From Sphaerosporella brunnea (taxonomy: Eukaryota; Ascomycota; Pezizomycetes; Pezizales; Pyronemataceae): 64,000 nucleotides of DNA. The stretch lies in the NCBI GenBank assembly GCA_008704415.1, contig VXIS01000184.1:1-64000 (forward strand). Direction: 5' to 3'. A program made the position numbers and the translations under genes. The notes under the pieces are model-generated. The model ran no database searches. It saw nothing but the letters and a program-made list of their open reading frames with translations, and had not been told where the DNA came from. This document shows positions 10,901 to 21,120 of the stretch, piece after piece (the first letter of the stretch is position 1; each line of letters begins with the position of its first letter).

Positions 10901-11260
10901 AGCCACGAAAGACGCGCGATGCGAAGATCAGCGAGTACATTATATGGGTGCAATGCAGGGGCGCTTACTTTGGGCGTGTGATTTTTCGTTTCTGAAGGTT
11001 TCGAGAGGGGAGGTAGGCAAGGTGAGTAGTGTAGCAAAGTCGCCATTCATGCGCAATCCGTTGAGTTGATTATACGGGGACAAGGCAGGTGCGCGTACAT
11101 CTTGCTGGCTACCAAGCTCTCGGCTCCACTTCGTGTGATTCTGTTTGTCTTCGCAACGGCGGCGACGAAAAGGGCCCCCATCGACGACCTTTTCCCCGTG
11201 AAAACAGTTGTTCGCTGCAACGATACGCGCTGGACACACTGACACTGTAGGGGAGCTGGA

Positions 11261-12192
11261 AGACCGGGCGAGGGCATAGGGAATCGGAAAGGCGTGGATA
11301 ACAGGCGAAATTCAGTACGACGAGGTGAAAGTCGGGTCGATTAAGAAGGGAAGACCGCGCAGAACGGTTGCGGAGAATGGGCGCAGGAGAAAGCAATAGC
11401 GAATAGCGAGCCGGACGTGAGCGAAGAAGACGATGGGGAATAGTTGAAGTGAGCGAGGAAGAGGACAGTCAGGTTGTGCGTGGTTGATTAAGTAGAGAAG
11501 GTTGCGAGCCAGAAGTCAAGAGGAAGAGGAAGGGAATGCGCGTAACGAGAGGAGCCCTTTTATAGGGCTGGGTCCTGGCTGCATCACTGACTCTCACTTG
11601 GACCCGTGGGCTGATGCTCACAGGTCAAACACTGAAACCACCAGCTGACGCGGTACAGGTGGAGGTTGACCATAGTATGGTCATAGAATGCCAATGACGC
11701 CAGCGGAGAATAACCTTGAAGACACACATCCGAGTGCCCAGGTGAGACACCTCCACTCCTTTGGGTGTGTACTGTTTAATCGGTAACAGTCGCAAGGAAG
11801 GGATATGCTGCCGTCAATGTTTCGACGATAGTTGACTCTCAATTTTAGTTTTTCCAATGGCGATTGCCATTGGGTGGAGGTAATGGCCCATGAGTCCAAC
11901 CGGCTTCCAACTGTGCCATAATAACACAGACCAGGGAACTAACTGCTGGGTGTGTGTTTGCATAACCTGAAGCGTTTTCTCAGTCGCGGCCACACGTACA
12001 GGTGTGTTGCCACACCACAGAGACTTCAGCTTCGAGGATCTACGGTGATGTTCCCGTCAAAGACGTGCTGCACTGACACGTTTCAACACGACAACATGCC
12101 AACGATGCTGGTATGATATCAAAGATTCAGCGGCACGTCAGGTTTGAGCTGTGTGCAACTCATCCCTTCGGCGATCCCGGCAAGCAGGGAGG
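11261..12192. other. No supported gene
   Basis: Only short frames are present (72-95 codons, minus), without motifs. No repeat boundary was recognised. Confidence 0.45.
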
Positions 12193-12315
12193 CGGGGACG
12201 GACGGGGTTTCATGGCTCGGACGGGTCAAAGGGTTGATCACACGGACGGGGCAGCGATGGACGGGGTTAATCACTTGGCTGCGATGGACGGAGTTGATCA
12301 CTCGAACGTGGCGGG
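12193..12315 (+). repeat. Modular minisatellite array 4, left of solo LTR
   Basis: Units read CTCGGACGGGTCAAAGGGTT, GATCACACGGACGGGG and GATCACTCGAACGTGGCGGG. The array is interrupted by a solo LTR at 12316 and continues at 12538. This shows that the array predates that insertion. Confidence 0.85.
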
Positions 12316-12532
12316 TGTTGGACACGGAGTGGCACTCGATCATAGTGTGTCACTCGGTGTGTGAGATCCGACTATGAACCGACGCCTTAGGGTTAGAGAG
12401 TAGTGTAGTTAGATTAAGCTTTGGCGCTAGCATCGGTTTTGCACCTTAAGTGCAGAACCGAGCTCCGCACCTTCAATTCATACCTCTTCTACGCACGTCT
12501 TAGTACCGCTGCGAATAAACTTGCTGTCAACA
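12316..12532 (+). mobile_element. Copia-type solo LTR, 5-bp duplication GCGGG
   Basis: The sequence runs from TGTTGGACACGG to TTGCTGTCAACA (217 bp) and is flanked by GCGGG on both sides (12311-12315, 12533-12537). It is related to the LTRs of the element at 33043-35731 and to the solo LTR at 13791-13996 (shared GATCCGA-TATGAAC, CTTCTAC, TGTCAACA). A solo LTR arises by recombination between the two LTRs of a full element. Confidence 0.85.
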
Positions 12533-12537
12533 GCGGG

Positions 12538-13545
12538 AAGGGGTTGATGGATCGGACGGGTCAAAGGGTTCATCGCTCGGACGGGGGGTTCATCACTCGA
12601 ACGTGGCGGCGACAGGGTTAATCACTCGGACGGGGCTGAGATGGACGGGTTGATCACTCGAACGTGGCGGGGACGGGGTTCATAACTCGGCCGGGGCTGC
12701 GATGGACGGAGCCGATCACTCGGACAGGGCGGTGATGGATGAGGTTGACCACTCGGTGGACAGGGCGGCGAAGGACAGGGTTGATCACTGGGACAGGGAT
12801 GAGATGGACGGGTTGATCACTCTGACGGGGCGGTGATGGACGGGTTGATCACTCGAACGTAGCGGGGACGGGGTTCATAACTCGGCCGGGGCTTCGATGG
12901 ACGGAGCCGATCACTCGGACAGGGCGGTGATGGACGGGGTTGATCTCCTCAACGGGGTGGCGATGGACGGGTTGATCACTCCGACGTGGCGGAGACAAAC
13001 GAGGTTGATCACTCGGTGGACGGGGCGGCGATGGACGGGGTTGATCACTCGAACGGGGCGGCGATGGACGGGCCCGATCACTCGGACGGGTCAGCGGGTT
13101 AATCACTCAGCGGGTTAATCACTCGACGGGTCAAAGGGTTCATCACTCGCACGGGGCCGAGATGGACGGGGTTGATCACTCGAACGGGGCGGCCATGGAC
13201 GGAGCCGATCACTCCGTGGACGGGGCTGCGATGGACGGGGTTGATTACTCGAACGGGGCGGCCATGGACGGGGCCGATCACTCCGTGGACGGGGTGGCGA
13301 TGGACGGGGTTGATCACTGGGTGGACGTGGCCGATCACTCTGTGGACGAGGCTGAGACGGACGGGGTTGATCACTCGGTGGACGGACGGGGTTGATCACG
13401 CGCTGGACGGGGCTGAGACGGACGGGGTTGACCACTCGGTGGACGGACGGGGTTGATCACGCGCTGGACGGGGCTGAAACAGACGGGCTTGACCACTCGG
13501 ACGGGTCAACGGCTTGATCACTTGGACGGGGCAGGGACGGGGAGT
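12538..13545 (+). repeat. Modular minisatellite array 5, largest
   Basis: About 1 kb of units begin (T)TGATCACTCG. Repeated longer blocks occur: 12659-12725 is nearly repeated at 12855-12920, and GGTGGACGGACGGGGTTGATCACGCGCTGGAC occurs twice near 13377-13470, so units are duplicated in groups. It ends at the LINE RNase H relic at about 13553. Confidence 0.9.
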
Positions 13546-13552
13546 GGGAGAT

Positions 13553-14290
13553 TAGATGCGAGCGCCTGGGCGGCAACAAGGAAGCCTACAGCGCCGAGCT
13601 CTATGGCATGCGCCTCGCGCTGAAATGGCCGCTGGCGCGGTGGGAGCAGGTGGGAGACCCCGACGACCCCGAGGCCGGAAAGAAACTCACGGTCTGCTGC
13701 GACTCGCAGGCCGCCATCAAAAGGCTACGGGATACATCCTACGGCGCGAGACAGCCGCTCGCCAAGCGGGCGATCGACTCCGCACGTCGGTGTTGACGAT
13801 AGGTTTCGCGCAGTGGACACCAAGAACGTTGGTGAAGAGATATCTTGCAAGCTACAGAGCCTAGGCGTTCGGTTCTTGACAAAAGGTGCAGAAACGGGCG
13901 CTAGCTCCAAACACTAATCTGACTACAAGACTATGTAACCCTAACGCATCGGTTCATACTCGGATCCCATATAGAGTGACACTCCATGTCTGCACAGTGG
14001 GCTCACGTGGAAGCACGTCAAGGTCGAGATTCGGTGGGTCCGGGCCACAAGCGCCTGGAGGGTAATGAGGCGGCGGCAGTCTCGCAAGCACCTGTCCCGG
14101 CACAGCTCTCGGTGGAGGATGGAGCGGAAGGACCTGGAGGCTGCGGTCAGGAAGGAAGCCAAAACACACTCTTGGTTGAAAACTTGGAGGCCGTGGAATA
14201 TGGCGCGGTTTCTGGCGGAGCCCGCGTTTAGCCCGACGCTCCTACAGTACTTGAAGGATACCGGGGTTGCCAGGTGTCCCACCCGGTAGT
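13553..14290 (+). pseudogene. LINE RNase H relic, split by a solo LTR
   Basis: The left part (13553-13790) gives NKEAYSAELYGMRLALKW and CCDSQAAIKRL. The Glu in AELYG and the Asp in CDSQAAI match the RNase H pattern of Tad/I-type LINEs. A solo LTR (13791-13996) splits the domain. The right part (13997-14290) resumes WAHVE-KVEIRWV. A one-base frameshift then leads to PGHKRLEGNEAA, the GH--EGNE motif of the RNase H end. A C-terminal segment follows (FSPTLLQYLKDTG). The reverse transcriptase is missing. The relic converges on the ORF1-like relic at 14228-15053, which is on the other strand, so the two are not one intact element. Confidence 0.7.
13791..13996 (-). mobile_element. Copia-type solo LTR (minus orientation) inside the LINE relic
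   Basis: Read on the minus strand it runs from TGTGCAGACATGG to CCTATCGTCAACA (206 bp), closely like the 35562-35731 LTR at its 3' end. The flanks GTCGG (13786-13790) and GTGGG (13997-14001) fit a 5-bp duplication with one change. It interrupts the RNase H frame. Confidence 0.75.
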
Positions 14291-15053
14291 GCCTGATGAA
14301 GAGGAGGACGGCACCCCGTTGAGCGAGTGAGGTGGCTGATTGAGCAGGTCGGCTGCGTTTTTCCTCTCTGCCTCCGCCAGGGTCATTTCGATGTCTTCGC
14401 CGGGGTCGTCGAACCACGCTTGACGTGGTTTGGCGTTGATTGCTTGTAGCGGTGACGTGTGGGCGGTGAGTACTCTCCCAACCTCGGTTGCGGGGACCGA
14501 AGCGAATGCAGGCGTAGATGTGGGCCGCCTTCCAACGTTTTGGGCGATGGCCTTCTCTAGGGCTTCGATCCTGTTAATCAAGGAGGAGTTGTCCGACTGC
14601 CTCACCATCACCCCCTCCAAGGCCGCGATTTTACGCGTCAGGACAGTAGTGACGTCCGCAATTTGCCTCTGAGTTTGCATGTTCAGCTGGTATATGGCGG
14701 CTACGATGGTGGTTGTTCTTTGGGTGGCAATGTGACCACCTGTCTTGTTAATGGCCTCCAAGAGGCGGTCGTCTTCCTCGCACGCTGACATGAGGGACTG
14801 GGGGGGTGGGAGGCGCCAGAAGAGCTGAATCTGCATACGACGTCGCGTCTGGCCATGTGTACGTTCCGGGGGTCATTACGGTCGGCGTCGGGGCGCGATT
14901 CTCATTGTTGCCCCCCTGTGAGGACGCTTCACGCGTTTCGTTGGCCGTTTCGGCGGTCTGGACAATTGAGGGCAGCTGTGAAACGCCCTCGCCGTCAACG
15001 GTAGGCATCGCCACAGTGATGCCGTCTGCGATGCCGTGTCCGTAGGGATGCAC
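14228..15053 (-). pseudogene. LINE ORF1/gag-like relic with coiled coil
   Basis: Two overlapping minus frames join across a C-run frameshift near 14800. The N-terminal part is GIADGITVAMPTV... to YADSALLAPPTPP. The C-terminal part continues SACEEDDRLLEAINKTGGH, then a heptad-like stretch (IAALEGVMVRQ, INRIEALEKAIAQNVG) and an acidic tail (WFDDPGEDIEMTLAEAERK). This layout fits a LINE ORF1 (gag-like) protein upstream of its CCHC knuckles, but no knuckle is present. The C-terminal end meets the RNase H relic of the other strand. The assignment comes mainly from context and coiled-coil character. Confidence 0.4.
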
Positions 15054-15436
15054 ACAAGCCAGTCATATAGGGCTGGTTGCCCGAGAAAAATAAAAATTTA
15101 TGCGCGCCATCGCTGTTGATTTTCGCCTATTTTCCGTATGTCATACAAGTCAAAGTCCGTGTGGTCACCACGCGACGAGGCATGACACGTTCAGCTTCAC
15201 TCGATCTTGGATCGCGTAGAATAAGGGTGAAACATATGTGTGTTTTATAATAGCCCTCACCCACAGCGTGTCCCTCGGGCAGCGTTAGGGTTAGACATAG
15301 ATTCATTTCTATTGACATCAGTCCTTGAAGGAACGTGTTGCCATTGAATACAACACGAACCCTAAGCCAAATATACACCAGCCCCATTCTCCGCAACGTC
15401 GCCAACATCCTTCCACTCAATCACCACGCTCACGCC
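15054..15436. other. No supported gene; upstream of the F-box relic
   Basis: AT-richer sequence with no clear frame. It may have contained the promoter of the F-box gene at 15437, but no specific element is recognised. Confidence 0.35.
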
Positions 15437-16680
15437 ATGGCAGCACTATGCAGCCTCCCTCCCGAGCTCCACATGGAAATTCTCAGCAAGCTACCCGATC
15501 TACCCTCACTCGCGGCAGCAATATTCACCTCACGTGCCATCTACAATGCTTTCACCATCGCCCGGCATGATGTGATGGAACGCGTTCTGGACGTCGAGAT
15601 CTCGTTAGCATCCGTCATGGGCGAAATCGAGTGCCTGTTACCGCAGGACTGCGTCGTCGCACTGCAGGACTGCTCAAGTAGCGTTCGTGGCAAGGCCCTC
15701 GACATGTTATGTGTCTACCACGGATACGTCAGGGCCTGGTGTGACCGGTTTTGCGAGCACAGCCTGCCGGAGCTGCCCTGCGAGGATGATAGTCCTCCTT
15801 CTCCGTCAGAACGTCTCAGGATCCAGTGCGCATTCTATCGGTTTTGGGTGTTGTCGCGTACCTTCGCGGCTTCCGGCATAAAACAACCCACCATCAGTGG
15901 CAAATTGGTTTTTGCCAAAACGCACATGTTGCGCTACAGCCCCTAGGAAATCGCTGAACTCACACTGATCTGCCGGTATATCGACCAAAAACTGGATCGC
16001 ATGTGTTAACGGCACGGAAGGCTGGTGCTGGATGCATACATTCGCATTTGGTTATCGAGCTATGACGGCAAGCCACCCGCCTCCCCCACGAGAGTTGCAG
16101 CAGTACTGACGACTACAACTACAGAAGATACAGCCAACGAACTAACCGAATATTCCCTCGCCCTCCTGGACCTTGTGACGCTGCACTCACTGCTGTTCTC
16201 ACCCCAAACCAGAACAAGCATCGTCACAGCACACCTCTCCAAGCAACTCAGCTACCGCCTCTCCGAGCAACTCAGCTACAACTCACCCTAGTCATTCCTC
16301 TTCGTCGCGTTTTGGACGAACCGCAACCACGATCCCGCCGCTTTCCCGCCGCGCTGCATTTGTACGCGCAGCGACATGCCCTCGGACGAGTATGACCAAT
16401 GTTTGCGTAGCGCTGCGCAGCATGTCGACATAGTAGTGGGATCGGTGTATTTAGATATTCAGCCACGTCTGATGTTTGAATTGTGGATACGATGACTAAA
16501 AGCCACCAAGCGACGACGCCTGCTGCAAGATTGCTCAACGTATCCTTGATCAATATGGGGAAAGTGAACACGACCTGCTCCTGCAAATGTGTGACTAAAC
16601 CGGGCCATGACACGAGGAGGACTATCACCGCCGCACTGCATCACCGGGGAGTAGAACTTGCTATGCCGCCCCCAATGCGC
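15437..16680 (+). pseudogene. F-box protein gene relic
   Basis: An F-box protein recruits substrates to an SCF ubiquitin ligase. The N-terminal 45 residues carry the motif LPPELHMEILSKLPDLPSLAA...TSRAIYNAF, a typical fungal F-box. The rest is a poorly conserved substrate-side region. The start MAALCSLPPEL at 15437 places the F-box at residue 7, as usual. In-frame stops break the gene at 15944-15946 (TAG before EIAEL, likely from CAG), 16007-16009 (TAA) and 16289-16291. The frame stays readable beyond each of the first two. A short peptide duplication (LSKQLSYR, LSEQLSYN) precedes the third. The Copia at 16684 lies in the extreme 3' end of the region, with the flanking sequence resuming at 21340. 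Confidence 0.75.
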
Positions 16681-16683
16681 CGA

Positions 16684-16898
16684 TGTTGAAGTATGGACGG
16701 GTTGAGATTGAGGCTTAGCCGAAGTGGAGGGATGGTGGTAAAAGCGATTGTATTATTATTTACAGGCTAATCTAACTGCGTCTTATATGCATCTCATAGC
16801 TTCACTGGATATCACTCGGTGATATCCAAACCCTAGTCATACCATCTCACTCGTCCTTCCCTCCTCACTCGTCCTGCCTAGAAAGCCGGTTTCCGACA
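16684..16898 (-). repeat. Copia 3' LTR
   Basis: 215 bp and nearly identical to the 5' LTR. On the minus strand it is preceded by the polypurine tract at 16899-16912. Confidence 0.93.
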
Positions 16899-18258
16899 CT
16901 CCCCCCTCTTTCCAGGCAGTGTCTATGATGTCATGCAGTCCAACCTTCTCGGTTAGCATTTGCTGTCGGGCAACCGGAAGGGCCTTAGTCAGGAGGTCTG
17001 CGACGTTGTCTTCGGAAGCAATATAGTCGAATTTAACATGTCCTTTCTCCTGCTCGTCCCTAGCATGGTGAAACTTGATGTCTATATGCTTCGTCTTTGC
17101 TTTGAGGATTCCAGTAGCAATGAGCTTCAGCGATCCTTGATTGTCGCAGTGTATCGGCATGGTGTGATCAGTCGATCCGTCGATTTCGCTCCGTAGGCGT
17201 CGTAGCCATAGCGCTTCGCGGGCTGCGTCTGAGCAAGCGATATATTTGGCTTCTAACGTTGATAGGGCGATGACAGTCTGCGATTTTGCTTGCCAGGCTA
17301 TAGACCCCTTATTCACCTGGAATACGTATCCCGCTATGGATTTCCTGCTTCCGGTGCTTCCGGCCCAGTCGGAGTCTGTGAAGCCTCTTACGCTCGCATC
17401 CTGCTGCTGGGTGATGCTTGAGAAATGCAATCCGTATTTCGACGTCTTCTTGAGTTATTGTAAGGCTCGCTTTGCAGCCATTAGATGCATCTGTAGGGGA
17501 TTCGCGTTGTATTTGCTCAAGACTGTGACGCAGAAGGCGATGTCAGGCCTGGTGCCTAGTGCCGCATACATGAGAGATAAGATCATGGACTGGTATAGAG
17601 TCCTGTCTGTCACTTGCTTGTCGTCGCATAGGGGGTTGTCGAGATCGACGTTGGGGTCCATCGGTGAAGCGGTTTCTTTGGCATTTTCCAGGTTGAATCT
17701 TCAGATGATGGAGTGTATATACGCTGATTGGCTGAGAGTGATGCCTACTGAGCTTCGTCCGACCTCTAGGCCTAGGAATATCTGCACTTGACCTAAATCC
17801 GTCATCTTGTATCGCTCGTTGAGTTGTCGCTTGATCGAGTCACCTCTACCTCCATGCTGCTTGGTATGGATGATGAGGATGTCGTCAAAGTAGAGTAGCA
17901 GAAGAGCCTCATCTGTGATGTAGAGGTTTGGATCTGCGGTGGATTGAGTGAATTCGAGGGATAGCAGAAACTGGTTGATGTTGTCGTACCAAAGCTTCGG
18001 AGCTTGTTTGAGGCCGTAAAGTGCTTTTCTTAGTCGTACAAGAGTGCTTGATAGCGATGGATCGACTTCATCTATACCCTGCGGTAGGCTCATATAGACG
18101 TTTTCGTTGTCGATCTTAAGGTTGAGGAAGGCTGATTGGACGTCCATATGGTCAATTCTCCAGCCTTTCTGGGCGCTTATGGCCAGTAGCATGCGAAGGG
18201 TTGAGAGCTTCGAAACAGGAGCGTAGGTTTCGTTGAAGTCGATGCCTTTGACTTGCTC
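16837..18258 (-). pseudogene. Copia reverse transcriptase and RNase H, broken
   Basis: The RT palm reads DVQSAFLNLKIDNENVYM, RLRKALYGLKQAPKLWYD and the catalytic box LLYFDDILII (variant of YVDDIL). A TGA after YIHSII near 17698 and a TAA near 17455 interrupt it. RNase H follows: GFTDSDWAGSTGSRKSIAGY, then SLSTLEAKYIA-like ALSTLEAKYIACSDA and HIDIKFHHARDE. The ORF ends inside the 3' LTR. All catalytic acids of RT and RNase H that I can check are present, so the stops are the main defects here. Confidence 0.9.
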
Positions 18259-19295
18259 GTATCACTTGATTACTAGTCTGGGTTTGAATTTCGTAGTCCC
18301 ATCTGTGTTGAGTTTCGTCCGAAAAACCCATCTGCTTCCGATGGCTTTCGGAGTTGCGATTTTGATGGCTTTCGGAGTTGCGTTGAATTCGAAGGTGTGG
18401 TTGTCTAGCAGCGACCTCCACTCTTCTTTCATCGCATCAATCCAGGATGGTTTGTAGGTACTCGTAATGGCTTCTTTGAGTGAGGTAGGATCTGGTTCAT
18501 AGCGAAGGCAAATGGAATCAATTTCGTCACTCCCCCCTCGATTGGCCTTTTCGACTATGATGGAATTTGCTGCTTGTCGGGAGTGCCGGGTGTCGCTTTC
18601 GCTGGCTAGCTCGGTTGGCTCTTCGCTTTCGTCATCGCCGTCTGTAGGGAATTTGACGTCGTTTTCGTCATCGTTTTCTGGGCGATGGTCACCGTAGCCG
18701 TTTTGATCCTCTCTGAAGACAATGTTTGAGCATTCGACAGCTCCTCCATGCAGGCCACGTTTAAAACCCCATATACGCCAGATTTTGGTGGAGTTGTGGA
18801 CGTATCCTAGCATCATGCAGCATCGCGATCGTATACCGAATTTCTTGTCTTTGCGTTGTTCTTTCGGGACGGATTTGTATGCGATGCAGCCGAATCGTCG
18901 AAGATGCTGCAGTGGAGGCTTCTCGCCATATAGCATTTCGTATGGCGTCACGTGACTGCAAGCTGCAGTCGGGGTCCGTCGGTGGAGATAGACTGCTGTC
19001 CTTACACCTTCAGCCCAGAATCGCATAGGGAGCTTAGCATCGAGCATCATGCAGCGAGCCTTGGTATTGATGGTCCGGATCATCCTTTCGGCGACACCGT
19101 TCTTATGCTGAGTGTAGGCAGGAGCAGGTTCGTAGCGGATCTCCGAATCTGTTAGGATCTTCTGGAATTCGTTGTTTTTGTATTCACCACCGCCGTTGTC
19201 GCAGCGAAAACGTTGGATGGAGTAGCCCTTGTTCTGGATCGCCGCTTGGAAGACCTTAAACTTCGAGATGATTTCGGGGAGTTTGCTTCGATCTC
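18259..19295 (-). pseudogene. Copia integrase (partial) and start of RT
   Basis: After the deletion the frame reads RSKLPEIISKFKVFQAAI and FRCDNGGGEYKNNEF, with the second integrase Asp. Then comes YEPAPAYTQHKNGVAERMI, which contains the Glu. The first Asp block is absent, so strand transfer would fail. A Ser/Asp/Glu-rich linker (18560-18700) leads to the RT N-terminus (WIDAMKEEWRSLLDNHTFE, GSRWVFRTKLN). A TGA at 18259-18261, after FKPRLVIK, corresponds to a CGA or GGA codon. Confidence 0.88.
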
Positions 19296-20144
19296 CCGAA
19301 TCTATGGGTATGCTTAGCTGTTATGCATATATCGCAATTCAGAGTAGGGATTTGAGCTCCGAGAAGCTTCTTCATAGATACGTGGTTGAGATGAGCTAGT
19401 CTTCTGTGCCACATTGTGGCTGCTTGTGAAGCAGGCGTAGTTGCGCTGTTTTCAAGTGTAGTTTCTACGGATCCTCGTAGATCGTCATTTATCTCGTATG
19501 GAGATGTCACCTTAGTATGAGGTCCAGATGCCTGCTCACGCAGCATCAGTGTCTCGTTTTGAGACATTTTCTCAGTATGAGGTCTGGATGCCTGCTCACG
19601 CAGCATCAGTGGCTCGTTATAAGACGTAACCTCATCAGGAGGCCGTATGTAGTGTTTTCGGGCTCTTGGTGGGAGCGTAGTCTTTCCCGATCGGGTGGTG
19701 ACCAAAGCATCATGCTTATTCGAGTAGATTCTGTAAAGACCGTATTCTTCTGTGGCGGTGAAAAGGGTTTTATCTCGGTCATTGGTGACGGTAGCGGTTC
19801 CGTCAAAGAAGACGGACTTGTAGCCTTGCCTGTCCAGTCGTGAGACTGAGACTAGCAATAGACGGAATTCGGGTACAAAAAGTGCGTGTAAAGGGATTCC
19901 GTTGATGTATGCGATTCCAGAGTGAGAGGCTGATATTTCGGATTTGTCGCCGAGCTTGATTTTGTAGTTTGTCATTTTTAGGGATTTCTGAAGGAAGCAG
20001 TTTATATCGTTACACATATGCTCGGAGGCTCCTGAATCGATGATCCAGGTGGTAGTAGTGGTAGTAATAGTAGGTTTTGCAGTGAGTAGGACCTCCGCGC
20101 CAAGTGAGGTTGATGCGGTGAGAGCGGAGGTCGGTGACCGTCAG
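19256..20144 (-). pseudogene. Copia protease and pre-integrase (HHCC) region
   Basis: The retroviral-type aspartic protease signature WIIDSGASEH lies near 20030-20055. The GAG pre-integrase zinc finger follows near 19330-19400: MWHRRLAHLNH with CDICITAKHTHRFG (H-x3-H, C-x2-C). Between them a 57-bp segment is tandemly duplicated (LMLREQASRPHTEKMS and LMLREQASGPHTKVTS, about 19505-19625). Just after RFGR the frame jumps near 19295 into the distal integrase. The sequence that should carry the first integrase Asp is missing. Confidence 0.85.
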
Positions 20145-21060
20145 AGAATTGCTCCTTCGTCGTCAGAGTCCTTTTTCGTAAGAGTTTTGTCTTTTCGCAG
20201 GGACATAGCCTTTCGTCAGAGTGGGCATTTGGTCAAAACGTGGCCGGGTTCACTGCAGTAGTAGCAGACTCCCTTTTTGTCGTTGTCGGAGTCATCGCGA
20301 GATCGCTTGGTGCTTTTTCGAGGTTTATCTTTCCTCCAGCTGTCTGCAGCATCATGGGTTGTCGTCTTGCAGAAGTCGCATCGTTTCTTGGGCTTTCGGG
20401 AGGGTTTGCTTGTGGTCAGAGCTTCTGCTGCTGCATCGGATTGGTTTCGCATGGATCGGAGTTGCTCCTCTTCAAGCAACGCATCTATGATTGTCCGGAT
20501 CGTGGCGAGGGGGTTGTTTTGCTGAATCTTGGCTGTCACTTCGTAGGCAGGTGGGAGTGAGCTGAATATATGCGTTCTGAAAGCAATTTCGGAGACCTCC
20601 TCGGGAGTCCCTCTGATCTCATTTTGCAGTCGAAGAAGCTCGGTGAAGAAGTCGTTAAGTGAGCCTCCAGGAGTCGGTTTCAGCGCCATGAATCTCTGAT
20701 ATATCTGCTGTCGTCCCACAGAAGTGCTGGCGGTATTCAGGGATTCGTCCAGTATTCTCCACATCTCGGCTGGATCGTCGGTGTTGTCGATATAGACCTT
20801 GATGGGGTTGGTGCAGGTGTTGTAGATGCTCGCTGTAGCGTCTTGGCTTCTGCGGCGATAGTCTCTAAATTTCTGGATTATTCTGTCGGGTGCGTTTGCT
20901 GCTGGTCTGGGAGGCTCCTCTTCATCGCGATTGACTACATCTCACGCTTCGATTGCGCGAAGTAGATGGCGCATGTCCTTGGACCATGAGGAGTAGTTGA
21001 CGCTGGTAAGGCGATTGAAGGTGCCTTTCGGGTGCTTGAAGACGATCTTGAGTTGACATG
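20145..21060 (-). pseudogene. Copia gag (UBN2-type) with CCHC knuckle, broken
   Basis: This is the capsid/nucleocapsid part. The N-terminal block gives NYSSWSKDMRHLLRAIEA, then a TGA at 20942-20944 where the family has Trp (TGG to TGA). The central block gives YQRFMALKPTPGGSLNDFF and FSSLPPAYE, a UBN2-type gag pattern. A CCHC zinc knuckle follows (CYYCSEPGHVLTKC, C-x2-C-x4-H-x4-C). Two TGA codons follow at 20216-20218 and about 20145, each readable as a mutated CGA Arg codon. No in-frame Met is found upstream of NYSSW, so the start is probably frame-shifted. The frame runs on into the protease without a shift. Confidence 0.85.
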
Positions 21061-21108
21061 TTTCGTAGGGTAGGTCTGGATTGGTCTTTTGGCTAGTGGA
21101 AACTCTCT

Positions 21109-21120
21109 GGGCTCATAACC
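21109..21120 (-). promoter_or_regulatory. Copia primer-binding site complementary to the initiator-tRNA anticodon arm
   Basis: The minus strand reads GGTTATGAGCCC directly after the 5' LTR. The plus strand (GGGCTCATAACC) contains the CAU anticodon loop of initiator tRNA-Met. Drosophila copia uses the same half-tRNA priming. The element at 33043 has GGTTATGAGCC in the same place. Confidence 0.7.

Larger units (their letters stand above)
9184..11260 (-). repeat. Decayed tandem family, about 320-420-bp units
   Basis: At least four diverged units share two blocks. Block 1 (plus strand) reads CCTTCTCCTGGTC-GCGGCGTC, near 9467, 9827, 10155 and 10240. Block 2 reads AGGGACCATACACACGCCCT followed by GTTCCCCGTGCAAACAG and AAGGAACCCACGGACCGA, near 9281 (partial), 9591, 9920 and 10345, with a weak copy near 11190. 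On the minus strand block 1 encodes VDAADQEK-VVEIR-like peptides, so the units may be remnants of a tandem gene. A related copy lies at 21480-21690. Stops and frameshifts break every copy. The function is unknown. Confidence 0.6.
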
